In this document: piece after piece, positions 24,176 through 32,386 of the stretch
Layout of the letters: each line of letters starts with the position of its first letter
Position numbering within the stretch: the stretch's first letter is position 1
NCBI GenBank assembly: GCA_030146155.1
Contig: JASLCF010000179.1
Location: 1-35,242 of the forward strand
DNA from: Savagea sp.
Lineage (GTDB): Bacteria; Bacillota; Bacilli; Bacillales_A; Planococcaceae
Direction: 5' to 3'
DNA: 35,242 bases
Notes under the pieces: generated by a model
Databases searched by the model: none
What the model was told of the DNA's origin: nothing
The model's input: only the letters and a program-made list of their open reading frames with translations
Made by a program: the position numbers and the translations under genes

Positions 24176-26455
24176 ATGACGAAGAAAAGAGTTCATGAAT
24201 ATGCAAAAGAGGTAGGACGTTCAAGTAAAGAAATTATTGAATCACTTGAAAAATTAAAGGTCGACGTAAAAAATCATATGTCGATGATTGGAGAAAACGA
24301 AATTAGCTTATTAGACAAGAATTATAAAAAAGAACAATCTAAAACAACAGGTGCACAGCCTAAAAAAGCAAGTGCTCCAAAACAAGGTCAAAAACCAGCA
24401 CCTGCAAAACAAGGACAGAAGCCAAGTGGCGGTCAGAAGTCTACAACTTCAAAACCGTCAAACCAAAAACAAAATTCAACAAATCAAAAATCTGCGACGA
24501 ATAAGCCAGCAACAACTGGTCAAAAACCAGCGGCTAAACCACAGGGTCAAGCACAAGCAGGTGGTGGACAACGTGGTGGAGGTCGTCCAGCAAGAAGAAA
24601 TGGTCGTCCCGTTAGAGGAATTAACCAAGGACGTAGACGTCATCGTCCAGCACCACAGCCAAAAGTACAATTACCACTACCGGATAAAATCACTTTTTAT
24701 GAATCATTGTCAGTAGGTGAGCTGGCTGAAAAATTACACCGCGAACCAGCAGAGATTATTAAAAAATTATTCATGCTTGGTGTAATGGCAACAATTAACC
24801 AAGAATTAGACAAAGATACCATTGAGCTAATCTGTGCGGATTATGAAGTAGAAGTAGAAGAAGAAGTACGTATCGACCAAACTGACCTTGAAAATTACTT
24901 TGAAGGTTCAGAAGATGAAGAGATGTTAGAAGCGATTGCAAAAGGTAATCAAGCCCGTCCACCTGTCGTAACGATTATGGGACACGTTGACCACGGGAAA
25001 ACAACTTTACTAGATTCGATTCGTAACTCTAAAGTAACAACAGGAGAAGCGGGTGGTATCACTCAGCATATCGGTGCTTATCAAATTACTGAAAAAGGTA
25101 AAAAGATTACATTTTTAGACACACCAGGTCACGAAGCGTTCACAACGATGCGTGCGCGTGGTGCTAAAGTGACAGATTTAACGATTTTAGTTGTTGCAGC
25201 TGATGATGGTGTGATGCCACAAACAGTTGAAGCAATCAATCACGCAAAAGCTGCAGAAGTACCGATTATAGTAGCTGTCAACAAAATGGATAAGCCAACT
25301 GCTAATCCCGATCGTGTTATGCAAGAATTAACGGAACACGGTTTAGTTGCTGAAGATTGGGGCGGAGATACTATTTTCGTACCGATTTCTGCTTTGCAAG
25401 GTGAAGGCATTGACGACTTACTTGAAATGGTTTTACTCGTTTCAGAAGTAGGGGAGCTAGAAGCAAATCCAGATATTTTAGCACGCGGTACAGTAATTGA
25501 AGCTGAACTTGACCGTGGAAAAGGAGCAGTAGCAACATTGCTCGTTCAAAATGGTACATTACGCGTAGGTGATCCAATTGTTGTAGGAAATACGTTTGGA
25601 CGTGTTCGTGCAATGGTGAATGATTTAGGACGTCGTGTGAAGTCAGCACTTCCTTCTACACCAGTTGAAATTACGGGGCTCAATGGTGTACCTCAAGCAG
25701 GGGACCGCTTCGTTGTTTTTGAAGATGAAAAGACAGCTCGTCAAATTGGAGAAACTCGTGCACAAGAAGCGTTACTTGAGCAACGTGGAGAACACAAGAA
25801 AATTACATTAGATAATTTATTTGACCAAATGAACCAAGGTGATGTGAAAGAATTAAACATCATCGTTAAAGCAGACGTTCAAGGTACAGTTGAAGCGATG
25901 GCTGCATCTCTATTAAAAATAGATGTAGAAGGCGTTCAAATCAAGATTATTCATACAGGTGCAGGTGCGATCAATGAGTCTGATATTAATCTAGCTTCTG
26001 CTTCAAATGCAATTGTTATCGGATTTAATGTTCGACCAGATACAAATGCGAAGCGAGCGGCAGATGAAGAAGGCGTTGAAATTCGTCAGCACAATGTGAT
26101 TTATAAAGTAATTGAAGAGATTGAATCAGCAATGAAAGGTCTACTAGACCCAGAGTATGTTGAAAAAGTAATTGGACAAGCTGAAGTAAGAGAAACATTC
26201 AAAGTTTCTAAAGTAGGTACAATTGCAGGAAGTTATGTCACTGATGGAAAAGTAACACGTGATTCAGGTGTTCGTGTCATCCGTGATAACATTGTTATTT
26301 TTGAAGGCGAATTAGATACACTGAAACGTTTCAAAGATGATGCAAAAGAAGTTGCTAAAGGCTATGAATGTGGAATTATGGTTAAAAACTTCAATGATAT
26401 TGAAGAAGGAGACATTATTGAAGCATTCATTATGGAAGAGGTTAAACGCGTTTGA
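24176..26455 (+). CDS. infB: Translation initiation factor IF-2
   Basis: IF-2 is the GTPase that places fMet-tRNA on the 30S subunit and promotes subunit joining. The N-terminal about 50 residues form the IF2N helical unit; residues about 50-165 are a disordered Gln/Lys/Pro/Gly-rich linker with repeated GQKP units and an Arg/Gly patch; a second IF2N-type unit is at about 175-225. The G domain begins with GHVDHGKTTLLD (from residue 269), then FLDTPGHEAFTTMRARGAK and VNKMDKP. Domains II, III (Ile/Val rich) and IV follow, ending in VKNFNDIEEGDIIEAF. 759 residues. GGAGGTGA precedes the ATG. The stop overlaps the ylxP TTG by 4 bases. Confidence 0.97.
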   Translation: MTKKRVHEYAKEVGRSSKEIIESLEKLKVDVKNHMSMIGENEISLLDKNYKKEQSKTTGAQPKKASAPKQGQKPAPAKQGQKPSGGQKSTTSKPSNQKQNSTNQKSATNKPATTGQKPAAKPQGQAQAGGGQRGGGRPARRNGRPVRGINQGRRRHRPAPQPKVQLPLPDKITFYESLSVGELAEKLHREPAEIIKKLFMLGVMATINQELDKDTIELICADYEVEVEEEVRIDQTDLENYFEGSEDEEMLEAIAKGNQARPPVVTIMGHVDHGKTTLLDSIRNSKVTTGEAGGITQHIGAYQITEKGKKITFLDTPGHEAFTTMRARGAKVTDLTILVVAADDGVMPQTVEAINHAKAAEVPIIVAVNKMDKPTANPDRVMQELTEHGLVAEDWGGDTIFVPISALQGEGIDDLLEMVLLVSEVGELEANPDILARGTVIEAELDRGKGAVATLLVQNGTLRVGDPIVVGNTFGRVRAMVNDLGRRVKSALPSTPVEITGLNGVPQAGDRFVVFEDEKTARQIGETRAQEALLEQRGEHKKITLDNLFDQMNQGDVKELNIIVKADVQGTVEAMAASLLKIDVEGVQIKIIHTGAGAINESDINLASASNAIVIGFNVRPDTNAKRAADEEGVEIRQHNVIYKVIEEIESAMKGLLDPEYVEKVIGQAEVRETFKVSKVGTIAGSYVTDGKVTRDSGVRVIRDNIVIFEGELDTLKRFKDDAKEVAKGYECGIMVKNFNDIEEGDIIEAFIMEEVKRV

Positions 26456-26730
26456 TTGTAACTGCGGTTTGTGAATTTCATCTTCCTGCTGTCCATAGCT
26501 TGAAAGAAAAGAGAGCCGTACTACAAAGTATGAAACGCAAAGTGAGGCAACGTTTTAATGTTGCGATTGCAGAGATGGAGCATCAAGAATTATGGCAGCG
26601 GTCAGTGATTGAAATCGTTACTGTATCCACTCAGTTTGATGTTGCTGAACAAATTCTCGATCAAGCGATTGCCCTGCTAGAGCAACATGAAGCTTGGGAA
26701 TTGATTCGAGTTGAAAAAATGGAAGTTTAA
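26452..26730 (+). CDS. ylxP: YlxP family protein (DUF503)
   Basis: 92 residues. The family signature AVHSLKEKRAVLQSMKRKVR and the NVAIAEMEHQELWQRSVI segment are clear, followed by a helix, which fits a ferredoxin-like fold. Function unknown; the constant position between infB and rbfA suggests a ribosome-assembly link. It starts with TTG at 26452, inside the infB stop (TTGA), with GGAAGAGG at 26434-26441 as ribosome-binding site. Confidence 0.9.
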   Translation: MIVTAVCEFHLPAVHSLKEKRAVLQSMKRKVRQRFNVAIAEMEHQELWQRSVIEIVTVSTQFDVAEQILDQAIALLEQHEAWELIRVEKMEV

Positions 26731-26745
26731 AGTGAGGTGAAACGG

Positions 26746-27090
26746 ATGTCACTCCGAGCAAACCGTGTCGCAGAACAGATGAAGAAGGAGTTAGGTGTGA
26801 TCATCGGCACAAAACTGAAAAATCCAAGCATTGGATTTGTGACAGTTACAGATGTTGAGATTACAAATGACCTACAAGAATCTACTGTTTATATTTCTGT
26901 TTTAGGCAGTGATGCTGAAAAACAAGCGACTTTTGACGGCTTAAATAAAGCAAAAGGGTTCATTCGTACGGAAATTGGTAAACGAATTCGTTTACGTAAA
27001 GTACCTGAAATTGAATTTGCGTTTGATGCATCGATTGAATACGGTAATCGTATTGAAGAGTTGCTTAAACAAGTAAAAGAAGAAGATTAA
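26746..27090 (+). CDS. rbfA: Ribosome-binding factor A
   Basis: RbfA is a KH-type factor for 16S rRNA 5'-end processing and 30S maturation. 114 residues: N-terminal LRANRVAEQMKKELGVII, then VTVTDVEITNDLQESTVYIS and the C-terminal RIRLRKVPEIEFAFDASIEY. GTG 26737 is in frame, but GAGGTG (26734-26739) with 6-base spacing points to ATG 26746 as the start. It is the last gene before a terminator hairpin. Confidence 0.95.
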   Translation: MSLRANRVAEQMKKELGVIIGTKLKNPSIGFVTVTDVEITNDLQESTVYISVLGSDAEKQATFDGLNKAKGFIRTEIGKRIRLRKVPEIEFAFDASIEYGNRIEELLKQVKEED

Positions 27091-27095
27091 AAGTT

Positions 27096-27150
27096 AAAAG
27101 GAGGGCTTGGCTCACATTGATTTGTGAGCATAAGGACTCCTTTTCTTTTC
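27096..27150 (+). terminator. Two-tiered intrinsic terminator between rbfA and truB
   Basis: Outer stem AAAAGGAG (27096-27103) with CTCCTTTT (27137-27144); inner stem GCTCACA (27110-27116) with TGTGAGC (27123-27129); CTT/AAG can bridge them. TTTTCTTTT follows. truB begins 23 bases later, so read-through or a weak terminator is likely. Confidence 0.75.
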
Positions 27151-27172
27151 GTAAAAAAGTGGAGGTGGCAAA

Positions 27173-28087
27173 ATGCATGGAGTAGTGGCTGTATGGAAGG
27201 AAGCAGGCATGACCTCATTTGATGTTGTTTTTAAGCTGAGAAAGATATTTGAAACGAAAAAAATAGGTCATACTGGCACATTAGACCCAGACGTAGAAGG
27301 GATTTTACCTATTTGTGTAGGGGACGCAACGAGGATTGCAGAATTGCTCACAGATAGCGGAAAAAAATACAGTGCAGAAATTGCATTAGGGAAGCAAACG
27401 ACTACAGAGGATAGTAGTGGTGAAGTGGTTGTTGAAGACTTGTCCCATAAAAGAGTAACGCGTGAAGAAATTCAAACCGTCTTACAACAACTGACGGGAA
27501 GTATTGAGCAAACGCCACCTATGTATTCAGCAGTAAAAGTAAATGGAAAAAGACTCTACGAATATGCAAGACAAGGTAAAGTGATTGAAAGACCCTCCCG
27601 TCAAGTTGACATTTATGCTATTCAATTGAAATCTGAAGAAGAAATATTTGAAGGGGAAGAAATTCGTTTTTCAATAGATGTTCATTGTGGCAAAGGTACG
27701 TATATCCGAACATTGGCGGTTCAAATTGGTGAGTTATTAGGTTATCCTGCTCACATGAGTCATCTTGTCCGTACGATGTCTGCTGCATTTGAAAAAGAAC
27801 AAGCTTTAACCCTTCGCGAGTTAGAACAGTTAAAAGAGCAAGGTGAGATTAGCTCTGCACTTTTACCTATTGAAACGGCTTTAACAGACTATCCTTGCAT
27901 TGCAATCGAAGACGAAGACCTTCTTTTTAAAGTTGAAAATGGTCAAGTTTTATCAGCGGTTGAAGAATTAAAGACAGAACCATATGTTTCATTCTCTAAA
28001 CATGGTAAAATAATTGCAATGTATCAACTACATCCTACTAAAACAGGACAAATGAAACCCTTTAAAATGTTTCCTTTCAATCGATAA
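27173..28087 (+). CDS. truB: tRNA pseudouridine(55) synthase
   Basis: TruB makes pseudouridine at position 55 in the T loop of tRNAs. The catalytic Asp is D38 in IGHTGTLDPDVEGILPI. Also typical are the N-terminal KEAGMTSFDVV, TPPMYSAVKVNGKRLYEYAR and CGKGTYIRTLAVQIGELLG. A C-terminal extension (about 245-304) is PUA-like, with SFSKHGKIIAMYQL. 304 residues. The ATG follows GGAGGTGG. ribF starts 11 bases after the stop. Confidence 0.96.
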   Translation: MHGVVAVWKEAGMTSFDVVFKLRKIFETKKIGHTGTLDPDVEGILPICVGDATRIAELLTDSGKKYSAEIALGKQTTTEDSSGEVVVEDLSHKRVTREEIQTVLQQLTGSIEQTPPMYSAVKVNGKRLYEYARQGKVIERPSRQVDIYAIQLKSEEEIFEGEEIRFSIDVHCGKGTYIRTLAVQIGELLGYPAHMSHLVRTMSAAFEKEQALTLRELEQLKEQGEISSALLPIETALTDYPCIAIEDEDLLFKVENGQVLSAVEELKTEPYVSFSKHGKIIAMYQLHPTKTGQMKPFKMFPFNR

Positions 28088-28098
28088 GGAGGAATGAC

Positions 28099-29037
28099 AT
28101 GGAAATTTTTGAACTTACATATCCAGAAGCCTTTCCACAACTCACTACACCACCTTATGCTGTAGCCATCGGTTTTTTCGATGGCATTCACAAAGGTCAT
28201 CAAGCCGTTATTCAAGAGGCAGTTGCTTTGAGTCATGCGAATGACAAACCTGCAGCTGTCATGACTTTTACACCTCATCCGACAAAATTGTTTCATCCAG
28301 AAGCTCCAGAGCGCATGTATTTAATGTCTAGAGAGCAGAAAGTGGAACAATTAAAAGCATTAGGTGTGGATCAAGTCTTTTTTGTAACTTTCGACTGGAA
28401 TTTAGCTCGTCTCTCTCCAGAGAATTTTATAGATACGTTTATTGTCTCTCAACAGATTCAACATGTTGTAGCGGGTTTTGATTTTACTTTCGGTGCAAAA
28501 GGACAAGGCAATATGTCTTTAATGAAAACGTTAAGTGCCGGCCGCTTCCAAACGACAGCTGTAGGAAAAGTAACAGAAGATGGAGAGAAGGTTGCTTCTT
28601 CAACGATTCGTAAACAAATTGAAGAAGGAGAGGTTGATGCAGTAGTCGAGGCATTAGGACATCCTTTTTCAACTGAAGGGATTGTCGTTGATGGAGATAA
28701 ACGTGGACGAACGATTGGCTTTCCAACGGCAAACCTGAGAGTAGGACCAGAAATAATCCTACCTAAAAATGGTGTGTATGCTGTTTATGCAACAATTGAA
28801 AATGAAAAAATCCCTGGTGTGTGTAATGTGGGCGTAGTCCCTACCTTTACAAATGGTCAAAATCGCTCAGTCGAAGTCCATTTAATTGATTTTGATCAAG
28901 AAATATACGGTAAAACAGTGCGAGTAGAGTGGATTGAACGAATTCGTGATGAGCAAAAATTTGATTCCATTGATGCACTCATTGCTCAAATTGGTGCAGA
29001 TAAAGTACGGGCAAGGACAATTTTACAAAACAATTGA
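28099..29037 (+). CDS. ribF: Bifunctional riboflavin kinase/FAD synthetase
   Basis: Converts riboflavin to FMN and then FAD. The N-terminal nucleotidyltransferase half has IGFFDGIHKGHQAV (HxGH-like, from residue 24), MTFTPHPTKLF, and VAGFDFTFGAKGQGN; SSTIRKQIEEGEV follows. The C-terminal flavokinase half (about 185-305) has GDKRGRTIGFPTANL and the ending VEVHLIDFDQEIYGK. 312 residues, typical of RibF (RibC in B. subtilis). AAGGAGGA precedes the ATG. The stop codon lies inside the predicted rpsO -35 box. No FMN riboswitch is present here. Confidence 0.96.
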   Translation: MEIFELTYPEAFPQLTTPPYAVAIGFFDGIHKGHQAVIQEAVALSHANDKPAAVMTFTPHPTKLFHPEAPERMYLMSREQKVEQLKALGVDQVFFVTFDWNLARLSPENFIDTFIVSQQIQHVVAGFDFTFGAKGQGNMSLMKTLSAGRFQTTAVGKVTEDGEKVASSTIRKQIEEGEVDAVVEALGHPFSTEGIVVDGDKRGRTIGFPTANLRVGPEIILPKNGVYAVYATIENEKIPGVCNVGVVPTFTNGQNRSVEVHLIDFDQEIYGKTVRVEWIERIRDEQKFDSIDALIAQIGADKVRARTILQNN

Positions 29038-29062
29038 TTTCTCGTTAGGTAAGTGATATGAT
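29034..29062 (+). promoter_or_regulatory. Predicted promoter of rpsO
   Basis: TTGATT (29034-29039), 17-base spacer, TATGAT (29057-29062) with TGA directly before the hexamer, an extended -10. The -35 box overlaps the ribF stop codon. Transcription should begin near 29069. Confidence 0.7.
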
Positions 29063-29068
29063 TCATTA

Positions 29069-29160
29069 GTACGTTTCGTACAGAACCTTTCCTCGGCTAG
29101 ACGCATCACCAACGTTGGCTTGGGAACAGGGGATATTTTAAATTACAGGAGGTGAATAGG
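29069..29160 (+). promoter_or_regulatory. rpsO leader, candidate S15 autoregulatory RNA
   Basis: The leader begins with a GTACG-TTT-CGTAC hairpin (29069-29081). GGCUAG-like bases at 29096-29100 can pair with UUGGC at 29115-29119 using G-U pairs, and UUUCC (29088-29092) with GGGAA (29122-29126), giving a multi-helix fold with adjacent G-U/G-C pairs, the type of element S15 recognises. S15 binding to its own leader is known in Geobacillus/Bacillus; its presence here is inferred. The ribosome-binding site AGGAGG at 29147-29152 lies downstream of the fold. Confidence 0.5.
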
Positions 29161-29430
29161 ATGGCTATGTCAACAGAACGTAAAGCTGAAATCATCAATG
29201 AATTTAAAATTCATGAAAATGATACAGGATCTGCAGTCGTGCAGGTTGCTATCCTCACAGAAGAAATTAATACTTTAAACGAACATTTACGTACACATAA
29301 GAAAGATCACCACTCACGTCGTGGTCTGTACAAAATGGTAGGTACTCGTCGTCGTTTATTGAAATATTTACGTGAGACAGATGTTCAAGCTTACCGTGAC
29401 CTTATCGCTAAACTCGGCTTACGTCGATAA
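29161..29430 (+). CDS. rpsO: 30S ribosomal protein S15
   Basis: S15 is a primary binder of the 16S rRNA central domain. 89 residues, the standard length: NEFKIHENDTGSAVVQVAIL, LNEHLRTHKKDHHSRRGLYK, and the end RDLIAKLGLRR. The frame stays open from GTG 29152, but that codon lies in the ribosome-binding site; ATG 29161 (MAMSTERK) has 8-base spacing and fits the family. It is transcribed from its own promoter and followed by a strong hairpin. Confidence 0.97.
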   Translation: MAMSTERKAEIINEFKIHENDTGSAVVQVAILTEEINTLNEHLRTHKKDHHSRRGLYKMVGTRRRLLKYLRETDVQAYRDLIAKLGLRR

Positions 29431-29457
29431 GCAAAGGTTCAACACATATTTTAACCT

Positions 29458-29488
29458 TGTAGACAAAGTGATATTCACTTTGTCTACA
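29458..29488 (+). terminator. Hairpin terminator after rpsO
   Basis: GTAGACAAAGTGA (29459-29471) and its perfect complement (29475-29487), three-base loop TAT, extended by one T-A pair. The tail is TTCATTTTA, not a clean T run. AAGGTT/AACCTT just upstream (29435-29458) can form a second, competing hairpin. Confidence 0.7.
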
Positions 29489-29539
29489 TTCATTTTATCA
29501 TCGATTTGAAAATATTGATTGACTCCTACTATGAATGTT

Positions 29540-29568
29540 TCGCATTGCATGTGACAATTTGATACACT
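29540..29568 (+). promoter_or_regulatory. Possible extended -10 promoter of pnp
   Basis: TGATACACT at 29560-29568 is an extended -10; the -35 (TTCGCA or TCGCAT near 29539-29545) is poor. pnp lies after the rpsO hairpin with 190 bases of gap, so an own promoter is reasonable. Confidence 0.4.
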
Positions 29569-29620
29569 AACAAGTAGAGAGATTTACATATATTTATGGA
29601 AGTATGAGAGGGGTCTTTAT

Positions 29621-31735
29621 ATGGGACAAGGCAAACAAACGTTTCAAATGGAATGGGCGGGTCGCACATTAATCGTTGAAACAGGACAATTAGCAAAACA
29701 AGCAAATGGAGCAGTATTCGTACGATATGGCGATACTTCTATTTTATCTACAGTAACAGCTTCAAAAGAACCGAAAAATTTAGATTTCTTCCCATTGACA
29801 GTAAACTACGAAGAACGTTTATATGCAGTAGGGAAAATTCCTGGTGGTTTTATTAAACGTGAAGGGAGACCTTCAGAAAAGGCTGTCTTAACAAGCCGTC
29901 TGATTGACCGCCCAATTCGTCCACTATTCCCTGATGGTTTTAGAAATGATGTTCAAGTGATTTCTATGGTAATGAGTGTCGATCAAGACGCATCATCTGA
30001 AATGGCTGCCATGATTGGTTCGTCACTAGCGTTATCTATTTCTGATATTCCGTTTGATGGTCCAATCGCTGGTGTGCAAGTGGGACGTGTAGATGGTGAA
30101 TTTATTATTAATCCTACTCCTGCAGAACTAGAGAAGAGTGATTTAGATTTAATCGTAGCAGGAACGAAAGATGCCATCAACATGGTAGAAGCTGGTGCGA
30201 AAGAAGTTGCAGAAGAAGTAGTACTCGAAGCAATCTTATTCGGACACCAACAAATTATTGAGCTGATTGAGTTCCAAGAAAAAATTGTTGCAGCTGTCGG
30301 AAAAGAAAAGATGGAGATTTCTCTATTCGAACTGGATGAGGAACTCTATGTAGAAGTAAAAGAAGCGGTAGGACAACAGTTAGTTGATGCGATTCAGACA
30401 GAAGAAAAAGTAGCACGTGAAGAAAATATTCAAGCGGTTAAACAACAGGTTATTACGCATTATGAAGCACAAGAAGCTGATGATGACGTGTTGAAACAAG
30501 TAAAATCGATTCTAGACGATATGGTCAAAGACGAAGTACGTCGCTTGATTACAGAAGATAAAGTACGTCCAGATGGTCGTCAATTGGATGAAATTCGTCC
30601 ATTAGCAACAGAAGTTGGATTATTACCACGTACACATGGTTCAGGCTTGTTTACACGCGGACAAACGCAAGCATTAAGTGTATGTACATTAGGAGCATTG
30701 GGAGAAGTACAAATTATTGACGGTTTAGGGTTAGATGAATCGAAACGATTTATGCACCACTACAATTTCCCGAACTTCAGTGTGGGAGAAACAGGGCCAA
30801 TTCGTGGACCGGGTCGTCGTGAAATTGGTCACGGTGCATTAGGAGAACGTGCGTTAGAGGCTGTTATTCCTGATGAAACAGATTTCCCATACACGATGCG
30901 TTTAGTTGCAGAGGTATTAGAATCAAACGGATCTTCTTCTCAAGCTTCAATCTGTGCATCGACTTTAGCGATGATGGATGCGGGTGTTCCACTAAAAGCA
31001 CCAGTTGCAGGTATTGCAATGGGATTAGTGAAGAAGGGTGAGCATTATTCAATCCTCTCTGACATCCAAGGAATGGAAGACTTCCTAGGTGATATGGACT
31101 TTAAAGTAGCTGGTACGGCTAAAGGAATTACGGCATTACAAATGGATATTAAAATTGATGGATTATCCTCACAAATTTTAGAAGAGTCTCTAGAACAAGC
31201 TAAGATTGGTCGTTTGCATATTTTAGACCATATGATGTCTACAATTAACGAGCCAAGAGAAGAACTTTCAGAGTTTGCTCCTAAAATAATTAAAATTCAA
31301 ATTAATCCGGATAAAATTCGCGATGTCATTGGACCTGGCGGAAAAGTGATTAATAAAATCATTGAAGAAACAGCTGTTAAAATTGACACTGAACAAGATG
31401 GAACAATTTATATTTCATCTGCAGACAGCGCAATGAACAACAAAGCGAAAGAAATGATTGAAAATATCGTACGTGAAGCTAAAGTTGGCGAATATTACAT
31501 GGGTAAAGTAAAACGCATTGAGAAGTTTGGTGCATTTTTAGAAATCTTCCCAGGTAAAGATGGTTTATTGCATATTTCTGAAATTCAAGAAAAGCGTACA
31601 AATAAAGTAGAAGACGTGCTAAAAATTGATGATGAAATGTTAGTCAAAGTAATTGAAATTGATCGTCAAGGTCGCGTCAATTTATCACGTAAAGTGGTTA
31701 TCAAAGAACAAGAAGCAAAAGAAGAAGAGAAATAA
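29621..31735 (+). CDS. pnp: Polyribonucleotide nucleotidyltransferase (PNPase)
   Basis: PNPase degrades RNA 3' to 5' phosphorolytically. Two RNase PH-like domains (about 1-225 and 310-545; the first with GGFIKREGRPSEKAVLTSRL, the second with RTHGSGLFTRGQTQAL and GPGRREIGHGALGERAL), an intervening helical domain, then KH (IGPGGKVINKIIEETAV) and S1 (GKVKRIEKFGAFLEIFPGK) domains. 704 residues, as in B. subtilis (705). The ATG follows GAGAGGGG. A long hairpin lies downstream of the stop. Confidence 0.98.
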   Translation: MGQGKQTFQMEWAGRTLIVETGQLAKQANGAVFVRYGDTSILSTVTASKEPKNLDFFPLTVNYEERLYAVGKIPGGFIKREGRPSEKAVLTSRLIDRPIRPLFPDGFRNDVQVISMVMSVDQDASSEMAAMIGSSLALSISDIPFDGPIAGVQVGRVDGEFIINPTPAELEKSDLDLIVAGTKDAINMVEAGAKEVAEEVVLEAILFGHQQIIELIEFQEKIVAAVGKEKMEISLFELDEELYVEVKEAVGQQLVDAIQTEEKVAREENIQAVKQQVITHYEAQEADDDVLKQVKSILDDMVKDEVRRLITEDKVRPDGRQLDEIRPLATEVGLLPRTHGSGLFTRGQTQALSVCTLGALGEVQIIDGLGLDESKRFMHHYNFPNFSVGETGPIRGPGRREIGHGALGERALEAVIPDETDFPYTMRLVAEVLESNGSSSQASICASTLAMMDAGVPLKAPVAGIAMGLVKKGEHYSILSDIQGMEDFLGDMDFKVAGTAKGITALQMDIKIDGLSSQILEESLEQAKIGRLHILDHMMSTINEPREELSEFAPKIIKIQINPDKIRDVIGPGGKVINKIIEETAVKIDTEQDGTIYISSADSAMNNKAKEMIENIVREAKVGEYYMGKVKRIEKFGAFLEIFPGKDGLLHISEIQEKRTNKVEDVLKIDDEMLVKVIEIDRQGRVNLSRKVVIKEQEAKEEEK

Positions 31736-31788
31736 GTATGTATGTGAGGTTGGGATAAAACCTCTGAATATCAATTTTATCCTATATC

Positions 31789-31862
31789 ACGTTAGTGAAA
31801 GAAAATCACCTTCTCCTGATTTTAGAGAAGGTGATGGCATTTTACTAACGTTATTTTTATTT
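31789..31862 (+). terminator. Long nested hairpin terminator after pnp
   Basis: ATCACCTTCTC (31805-31815) pairs perfectly with GAGAAGGTGAT (31825-31835), loop of 9; ACGTTAGT (31789-31796) pairs with ACTAACGT (31844-31851) outside; then TATTTTTATTTT. This closes the rpsO-pnp unit. Confidence 0.85.
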
Positions 31863-32012
31863 TAAATAGAAAACCAGTGAAGCTCCATTAGAATTAAAAT
31901 CGTCGAAAAGCGAATTCAGGAGTGAACTGACTTGTCAGTCATCAACAAAGTTCATCAGTATCAATGGCCGTATGATTTTGTGTAGCTATACATAATTGAT
32001 CAAGGGATTTCA
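31863..32012. other. Gene-free segment, no supported feature
   Basis: First part of the 753-base gap between pnp and asd. Stop codons interrupt all frames; short open stretches lack ribosome-binding sites. The only structure seen is an inverted repeat CTGAC-TT-GTCAG at 31928-31939, flanked by TGAACT/AGTTCA. It may be decayed sequence. Confidence 0.4.
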
Positions 32013-32125
32013 GTTGCTTGAAGTGGAAGATGGAGACTTCTTGGGGATTTTAGCGTTACAGGTGAGACCTTGGACAGAGCGAAGGAAGCGGCTCACCGAA
32101 TGCTCCCATTTTGCACGGAAAACAA
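32013..32125 (+). repeat. Degenerate Bacillaceae-type intergenic repeat with RNA-like fold
   Basis: The order of short elements (GCTTGAAGTGGAAGA, GGAGACTTC, GGGGATTTTAGCG, ACAGGTGAGACC, GCGGCTCACCG, CACGGAAAA) resembles, from memory, a repeat seen many times between genes in Bacillaceae and Planococcaceae. Nested pairing is clear: GGG (32044-32046)/CCC (32105-32107), AGCGTT (32052-32057)/AATGCT (32099-32104, one G-U), GGTGAG (32061-32066)/CTCACC (32092-32097), CCTT (32068-32071)/AAGG (32082-32085). The outer ends no longer match, so this copy is decayed. Only one copy is in the window; family identity needs a search. An open frame of 82 codons crossing it (31996-32244) is not credible as a gene. 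Confidence 0.5.
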
Positions 32126-32162
32126 CCGGATATTTGGCAAACCCCTATAAAAATAACGCGCC

Positions 32163-32207
32163 AAAACGCATGAAATCAAAAGTTGAAACCTTGATTTCAT
32201 GCGTTTT
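32163..32207. terminator. Perfect 17-bp hairpin, potential bidirectional terminator
   Basis: AAAACGCATGAAATCAA (32163-32179) and its exact complement (32191-32207), loop of 11. A run before and T run after the core make it able to act on either strand. No gene lies directly upstream on either strand. Confidence 0.75.
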
Positions 32208-32386
32208 CTATTGTAGTGATTTTTGTTCTTCTATTCCATTTTGACTGATGTCTCAGCCTCTTCTCTCTTTCTTTTTTTAATTTCTATACTTTGTATAATC
32301 AACGCCTTTATCCTTTGGCTACATCTGAAATTGTGTTCAAAAATGGCACTATTAAATTTATTAATCATTATCATTAGATTTATCTA

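Noticed and set aside
24351..24716. 121-codon + strand frame inside infB
   Set aside because: Shadow of the Gln/Lys-rich IF-2 linker in another frame; composition is a by-product of CAA/AAA-rich codons.
31925..31960. Insertion-sequence end or transposase remnant
   Set aside because: Only short inverted repeats are present; no frame gives a recognisable transposase fragment.
31996..32244. 82-codon open frame in the pnp-asd gap
   Set aside because: No ribosome-binding site, crosses the folded repeat and the 17-bp terminator, and the predicted peptide has no domain-like composition.
32294..32299. TATAAT as a second asd promoter
   Set aside because: No -35-like hexamer at 16-18 bases and no TG before the -10; the box at 32410 is better.
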